Assembly (NCBI RefSeq): GCF_022179185.1
Contig: NZ_BPQJ01000008.1
Span: 155,911-219,910, forward strand
DNA: 64,000 nucleotides
Direction: 5' to 3'
Source: Methylobacterium frigidaeris
Lineage (GTDB): Bacteria; Pseudomonadota; Alphaproteobacteria; Rhizobiales; Beijerinckiaceae
Part shown: positions 60,374-64,000 of the stretch, piece by piece
How the letters are laid out: each line of letters starts with the position of its first letter
Numbering within the stretch: position 1 is the first letter of the stretch
The notes under the pieces: generated by a model
What the model was told of the DNA's origin: nothing
Databases searched by the model: none
Seen by the model: the letters and a program-made list of their open reading frames with translations, nothing else
Position numbers and translations under genes: made by a program

Positions 60374-60985
60374 ATGCGGCTGTTCGTCGGCCTCGGCAAT
60401 CCCGGCACCCGCTACGCGGGCAACCGGCACAATATCGGCTTCATGGCGCTCGACGCGATCGCCCGCCGGTACCGCGCCGCGCCGTGGCGCCGCAAGTTCC
60501 AGGGCGAGAGCACCGAGGCGGTGATCGGCTCCGAGCGCGTGCTGCTCTTGAAGCCCCTGACCTACATGAACGAATCGGGCCGGGCGGTCGCCGAGGCGCA
60601 GCGCTTCTACAAGATTCCCCTCGAGGACGTGGTGGTGTTCCACGACGAGCTCGACCTCGCGCCCGCCAAGCTGCGGGTGAAGAAGGGCGGCGGCAATGCC
60701 GGCCATAACGGGCTGCGCTCGATCACGGCGCAATGCGGCAACGAGTATTGGCGTGCCCGCCTCGGCATCGGGCATCCGGGCGACAAGGCGCTCGTCCACG
60801 CCTACGTGCTCAACGACTTCGCCAAGGCCGAGACTCCTTGGGTCGAGGACCTCTGCGACGCGATGGCCGACGCCGCCGAGCTGCTGGCCGCGGGCGAGGA
60901 TGCCCGCTTCCAGAACAAGGTCCACCTCGCCATGGCCGGGCGGGGCTGGGACGAGGTGAAGCGCGTGGGCGAGAAGCCGGCTTGA
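60374..60985 (+). CDS. pth: Peptidyl-tRNA hydrolase
   Basis: A 203-residue essential enzyme that releases tRNA from stalled peptidyl-tRNA. Signatures are [20 protein letters not shown] with the catalytic His, [32 protein letters not shown], and AGHNGLRSI with a second conserved His/Asn. [18 protein letters not shown] completes the fold. Length is normal. It lies 94 bases after rplY, with a hairpin between them, and is followed by ychF. Confidence 0.96.
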   Translation: MRLFVGLGNPGTRYAGNRHNIGFMALDAIARRYRAAPWRRKFQGESTEAVIGSERVLLLKPLTYMNESGRAVAEAQRFYKIPLEDVVVFHDELDLAPAKLRVKKGGGNAGHNGLRSITAQCGNEYWRARLGIGHPGDKALVHAYVLNDFAKAETPWVEDLCDAMADAAELLAAGEDARFQNKVHLAMAGRGWDEVKRVGEKPA

Positions 60986-61064
60986 CCCGTGCCCCCTAAC
61001 CCCCCAATGGCGACGCGACAGGGCCGCGGGCCGGCGGTCTACACGAATCGAACGGACTGATCTG

Positions 61065-62162
61065 ATGGGCTTCAAATGCGGCATCGTCGGCCTGCCGAAC
61101 GTCGGCAAGTCGACGCTCTTCAACGCGCTGACGCAGACCGCGGCGGCGCAGGCGGCGAACTACCCGTTCTGCACCATCGAGCCGAATGTCGGCGAGGTGG
61201 CGGTGCCGGATAGCCGGCTCGACAACCTCGCCCGGATCGCCTCCTCGAAGGAGATCATCCCGACTCGCCTGACCTTCGTCGACATCGCCGGCCTGGTGCG
61301 CGGCGCCTCGAAAGGGGAGGGGCTCGGCAACCAGTTCCTCGCCAACATCCGCGAGGTCGACGCCATCGCGCACGTCGTGCGCTGCTTCGAGGACGGCGAC
61401 GTCACCCACGTCGAGGGCAAGGTCGACCCGATCGCCGACATCGAGACGATCGAGACCGAGCTGATGCTGGCCGACCTCGACAGCCTCGAGAAGCGCGTCA
61501 CCGCGCTCGAGAAGAAGGCCAAGGGCTCCGACAAGGAGGCCAAGGAGGTCCTCGATCTCGTCCAGCGGGCGCTGCCGCTCCTGCGCGACGGCAAGCCGGC
61601 CCGCCTCGTCCAGCGCAAGCCGGAGGAGGAGCGCCTCTTTTCCCAGCTCGGCCTGATGACGGCGAAGCCCGTGCTCTACGTCTGCAACGTCGAGGAGGGA
61701 TCGGCCGATTCGGGCAACGCCCACTCGGCCGCCGTCTTCGCCCGCGCTTCGGCGGAGGGCGCCAAGGCCGTCGTCGTCTCGGCCAAGATCGAGAGCGAGA
61801 TCGCGGTGCTGCCGCCGGACGAGCAGGTCGAGTACCTGGAGGCGGTCGGCCTCGCCGAGCCGGGCCTGAACCGGGTGATCCGCGCCGGTTACGAGCTTCT
61901 GGGTCTCATCACCTACTTCACCGTCGGGCCGAAGGAGGCCCGGGCCTGGACCATCACCAAGGGCACCCGCGCCCCGGCCGCCGCCGGGGTGATCCACACC
62001 GACTTCGAGAAGGGCTTCATCCGCGCCGAGACCATCGCCTTCGCCGATTACACGGCGCTGAAGGGCGAGGCGGGAGCCCGAGAGGCCGGCAAGCTCCGGC
62101 TCGAGGGCAAGGAGTACCTGGTGCAGGACGGCGACGTGCTGCATTTCCGCTTCGCCAACTGA
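61065..62162 (+). CDS. ychF: Ribosome-binding ATPase/GTPase YchF
   Basis: A 365-residue OBG-family P-loop protein, 365-ish being standard. G1 is [16 protein letters not shown]3 is [19 protein letters not shown], and the ATP-preferring NVEE-type G4 is [11 protein letters not shown]. An internal coiled coil (about 130-170, [16 protein letters not shown]) and a C-terminal TGS domain (from about 280, [15 protein letters not shown]) follow. It binds ribosomes and modulates stress responses. The ATG at 61065 begins MGFKCGIVG. The nfi gene follows after 16 bases. Confidence 0.96.
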   Translation: MGFKCGIVGLPNVGKSTLFNALTQTAAAQAANYPFCTIEPNVGEVAVPDSRLDNLARIASSKEIIPTRLTFVDIAGLVRGASKGEGLGNQFLANIREVDAIAHVVRCFEDGDVTHVEGKVDPIADIETIETELMLADLDSLEKRVTALEKKAKGSDKEAKEVLDLVQRALPLLRDGKPARLVQRKPEEERLFSQLGLMTAKPVLYVCNVEEGSADSGNAHSAAVFARASAEGAKAVVVSAKIESEIAVLPPDEQVEYLEAVGLAEPGLNRVIRAGYELLGLITYFTVGPKEARAWTITKGTRAPAAAGVIHTDFEKGFIRAETIAFADYTALKGEAGAREAGKLRLEGKEYLVQDGDVLHFRFAN

Positions 62163-62178
62163 GGCACGGAAGGCAGGG

Positions 62179-62844
62179 ATGGACCTCGTCCGGCGCCACG
62201 ACTGGGACCTGACGCCGGCGCAGGCGATCGCGCTCCAGCGCCAGCTCGCCGCCGAGGTCGTGGCCGACCGGCCCCTCGCCCTCGACGCCGTGCGTCTCGT
62301 CGCCGGCGTCGATGTCAGCGTGAAGAACGACCGCTCGCACGCGGCGATCGTGGTCGCGACCTATCCGGATTTCCGGGTGGTCGAGACCGTGACGGCGCTG
62401 ATGCCGACGCCGTTTCCCTACGTGCCGGGCCTCCTCAGCTTCCGCGAGGGCCCGGTGCTGGAGGAGGCGTTCGGGCGCCTCCAGGCCGAGCCGGACGTCT
62501 TCCTGTTCGACGGCATGGGCACGGCGCATCCGCGCCGGATCGGCATCGCCAGTCATATGGGCCTGTGGCTCCAGCGCCCGACGATCGGCGTCGGCAAGAC
62601 CCGGCTCTGCGGCCGCAACGCGCCGCTCGACGAGGCGAAGGGCGCGCACCAGCCGCTGATCGATCGGGCTGAGACCATCGGCGCGGTCGTCCGTACGCGC
62701 ACGGGCAAGCATCCGCTCTTCATCTCCCCCGGCCACCTCGCCGACATCCCGACGAGCGTCGCCCTGGTGCTGGCCTGCGCGCCGAAATTCCGGCTGCCGG
62801 AGCCGATCCGCCTCGCCCACAAGGCCGCCGGCGCTTTCAGTTGA
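62179..62844 (+). CDS. nfi: Endonuclease V
   Basis: A 221-residue nuclease that nicks DNA at the second phosphodiester 3' to deoxyinosine and related lesions. Metal-binding Asp is in VAGVDVSVKND. FPYVPGLLSFREGPV is the lesion-wedge region with the conserved PYIPG-like motif. The second Asp is in FLFDGMGTAHPRRIGIASH, and GVGKTRLCG completes the site. Length is normal. It lies 16 bases after ychF and may share its transcript. Confidence 0.94.
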   Translation: MDLVRRHDWDLTPAQAIALQRQLAAEVVADRPLALDAVRLVAGVDVSVKNDRSHAAIVVATYPDFRVVETVTALMPTPFPYVPGLLSFREGPVLEEAFGRLQAEPDVFLFDGMGTAHPRRIGIASHMGLWLQRPTIGVGKTRLCGRNAPLDEAKGAHQPLIDRAETIGAVVRTRTGKHPLFISPGHLADIPTSVALVLACAPKFRLPEPIRLAHKAAGAFS

Positions 62845-62894
62845 GACCCTGGCCGTGCTAGCCCGGCGGCCCGAAACGCCGCCGGACGCCCGTC

Positions 62895-63893
62895 ATGCCC
62901 CGCTACTGCTTCGAGGATCTCACGCCCGGCTTCCGGCTCGATTTCGGGCCGCTTCCGGTGAGCCGCGACGACATCGTGGGCTTCGCCCGCGAGTTCGACC
63001 CACAATCCTTCCACACCGACGAGGCGGCGGCGGAAAAAAGCTTCGTCGGCGGGCTGATCGCCTCGGGCTGGCATACCTGCGCGCTCGGCATGCGCCTCGT
63101 CGCCGACGGCTTCATCCTGCAATCGAGCTCGATGGGCTCTCCCGGGATCGAGGAAGTGCGCTGGCTGCGTCCGGTCCGCCCCGGCGACGCCCTGTCGATG
63201 CGCATGAGCGTCACCGAGAGCCGGCCCTCCGGCAGCAAGCCCGACCGCGGCTTCGTGCGCGTCCTGCTCGAGATCGCGAACGGCGCCGGCCAGCCGGTGA
63301 TGACCCAGGATTTCTGGGCGATGTTCGGCCGACGCGGCACGCCGCCGCTGCCGCCTCGCCCGCGCCCGCCCGAGGAGCAGACGCCCGCCGACCTGCCGGA
63401 GGGGGAGGCGCTGCCGCCGGCCTGTCTGGAGGACATGCCGCTGAACCGGCCTTTCGACCTCGGCGCGCATCACTTCACCCGCGACGACATCCTGCGCTTC
63501 GCCCGCGCCTTCGACCCGCAGCCCTTCCACGTCGACGAGGCGGCGGCGGCGCAAACGCATTTCGGCGGCCTGTGCGCTTCCGGCTGGCACACCGCCGCGG
63601 CCTGGATGAAGCGGATGGTGGCGGCCCGCGACCGCGGCCGCATGCTCGCGCTGGAGCGGGGCGAGCCGGTGGTCGAGGGCGGTCCCTCGCCGGGCTTTCG
63701 CGACTTGCAATGGTTGAAGCCGGTCTATGCCGGCGACACGATTCGCTACGACGTGACCCTGACCGAGGCCCGGCCCTCGCGCACCCGGCCGGGCTGGGGC
63801 GTGGTCAGCCATACGGCGACCGGGACGAACCAGCGGGGCGAGGCGGTTTTTCGGTTCGCGGGGGCGTGGCTGGCGCCGAGTCGGGGTGCGTGA
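62895..63893 (+). CDS. Tandem MaoC-like hot-dog hydratase
   Basis: A 332-residue protein with two MaoC hot-dog domains. The first (about 5-150) has the hydratase signature FDPQSFHTDEAAAEKSFVGG with Asp and His. The second (about 180-325) has FDPQPFHVDEAAAAQTHFGG and SGWHTAAAW. Such enzymes hydrate enoyl-CoA thioesters. Both halves keep the catalytic Asp/His, so both could be active. A Pro-rich linker (RPRPPEEQTPADLP) joins them. The substrate is unresolved. It starts 50 bases after nfi. Confidence 0.85.
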   Translation: MPRYCFEDLTPGFRLDFGPLPVSRDDIVGFAREFDPQSFHTDEAAAEKSFVGGLIASGWHTCALGMRLVADGFILQSSSMGSPGIEEVRWLRPVRPGDALSMRMSVTESRPSGSKPDRGFVRVLLEIANGAGQPVMTQDFWAMFGRRGTPPLPPRPRPPEEQTPADLPEGEALPPACLEDMPLNRPFDLGAHHFTRDDILRFARAFDPQPFHVDEAAAAQTHFGGLCASGWHTAAAWMKRMVAARDRGRMLALERGEPVVEGGPSPGFRDLQWLKPVYAGDTIRYDVTLTEARPSRTRPGWGVVSHTATGTNQRGEAVFRFAGAWLAPSRGA

Positions 63894-64000
63894 GGCAGAG
63901 CCTAGATGAAAAGCGTCATCCCATCCACGACCTCATCCTGAGGTGTCATACCACCGCGCTTAAGCATTGACGCGTGCGATGTATTTGAAGTTGGCGATGG
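63894..64000. repeat. Extragenic palindromic element at window end
   Basis: The last 107 bases carry no gene. ACCTCA (63930-63935) and TGAGGT (63939-63944) form a palindrome around TCC within a CATCCTGAGG-type sequence that I recall as a frequent extragenic element in Rhizobiales. The right edge cuts whatever follows. Confidence 0.4.

Noticed and set aside
1..64000. tRNA or rRNA genes, CRISPR arrays, transposases, phage integration sites
   Set aside because: Reading both strands by eye gave no cloverleaf, no regularly spaced repeats, and no transposase or integrase protein. Short or degenerate cases could still be missed without a covariance search.

Overview
The window is a chromosomal segment of a very GC-rich alphaproteobacterium. 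By gene content it is most likely a Methylobacterium/Methylorubrum-type Rhizobiales: Tad/Cpa pilus locus, PAS-HTH regulators, LLM-class monooxygenases, hydantoinase catabolism, a UPF0280 protein and a TonB/PepSY/DUF3325 iron locus. Codon use is almost uniformly G/C at third positions. The clear exception is an AT-rich stretch around 11,980-12,210 in front of a protealysin-like protease. No rRNA, tRNA, CRISPR array, transposase or phage gene is visible. Most long ORFs opposite real genes are high-GC shadows.

Layout. 1-1.5 kb: the end of a receiver-domain protein and small hypothetical genes. 1.6-1.7 kb: a candidate three-hairpin small RNA with an exposed CCUCCC and a strong terminator, ahead of poxB (1973-3706). 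4.1-8.9 kb: a siderophore receptor followed by overlapping DUF3649, PepSY and DUF3325 membrane genes. 8.9-11.6 kb (minus): NudC, a DapA-superfamily lyase and an inositol-phosphatase-family enzyme. 12.2-13.8 kb: a protealysin-like M4 protease with its emfourin-type inhibitor gene. 13.9-19.1 kb: histidine phosphatase, HIT protein, universal stress protein, MFS exporter, ChaC and a DUF2125 protein. 19.8-21.1 kb: a membrane diguanylate cyclase.

21.4-33.4 kb is a 12-kb minus-strand catabolic regulon. A branched-chain-type ABC transporter (binding protein, fused LivH-LivM permease, LivG, LivF) is followed by HyuA, HyuB, a 6-hydroxynicotinate-reductase-like Fe-S protein, a MarR regulator, a UPF0280 protein and an AA_synth protein, nearly all joined by ATGA overlaps. 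Matching TTCG...CGAA palindromes lie ahead of the binding-protein gene and ahead of hyuA, which suggests two MarR-controlled transcripts. The genes fit uptake, reduction and ATP-dependent opening of an N-heterocyclic lactam.

34.1-40.5 kb holds the most unusual module. Three minus-strand genes overlap by ATGA: a DUF559-like PD-(D/E)XK nuclease with an extra N-terminal domain, a protein with two winged-helix-like segments and a Lys-rich linker, and a 1129-residue protein joining an AAA/STAND-like NTPase to a HerA/DUF87 ATPase. This is the best candidate for an undescribed DNA-processing or antiphage system. A PAS-HTH regulator lies just downstream.

40.8-47.0 kb: a royal-jelly/Yellow-family secreted protein and a sulfur-scavenging-like group (two NtaA/SnaA/DszA-type monooxygenases, a MetB-type PLP enzyme, a nitroreductase). 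47.0-58.7 kb: a Tad/Cpa pilus locus (TadC, TadB, CpaF, CpaE, CpaD, CpaC, CpaB, CpaA), a 54-residue Flp pilin, and a divergent group with an orphan secretin N-domain protein and two TadE-like pseudopilins. 58.7-63.9 kb: an aspartic protease and housekeeping genes rplY, pth, ychF and nfi, then a tandem MaoC protein.
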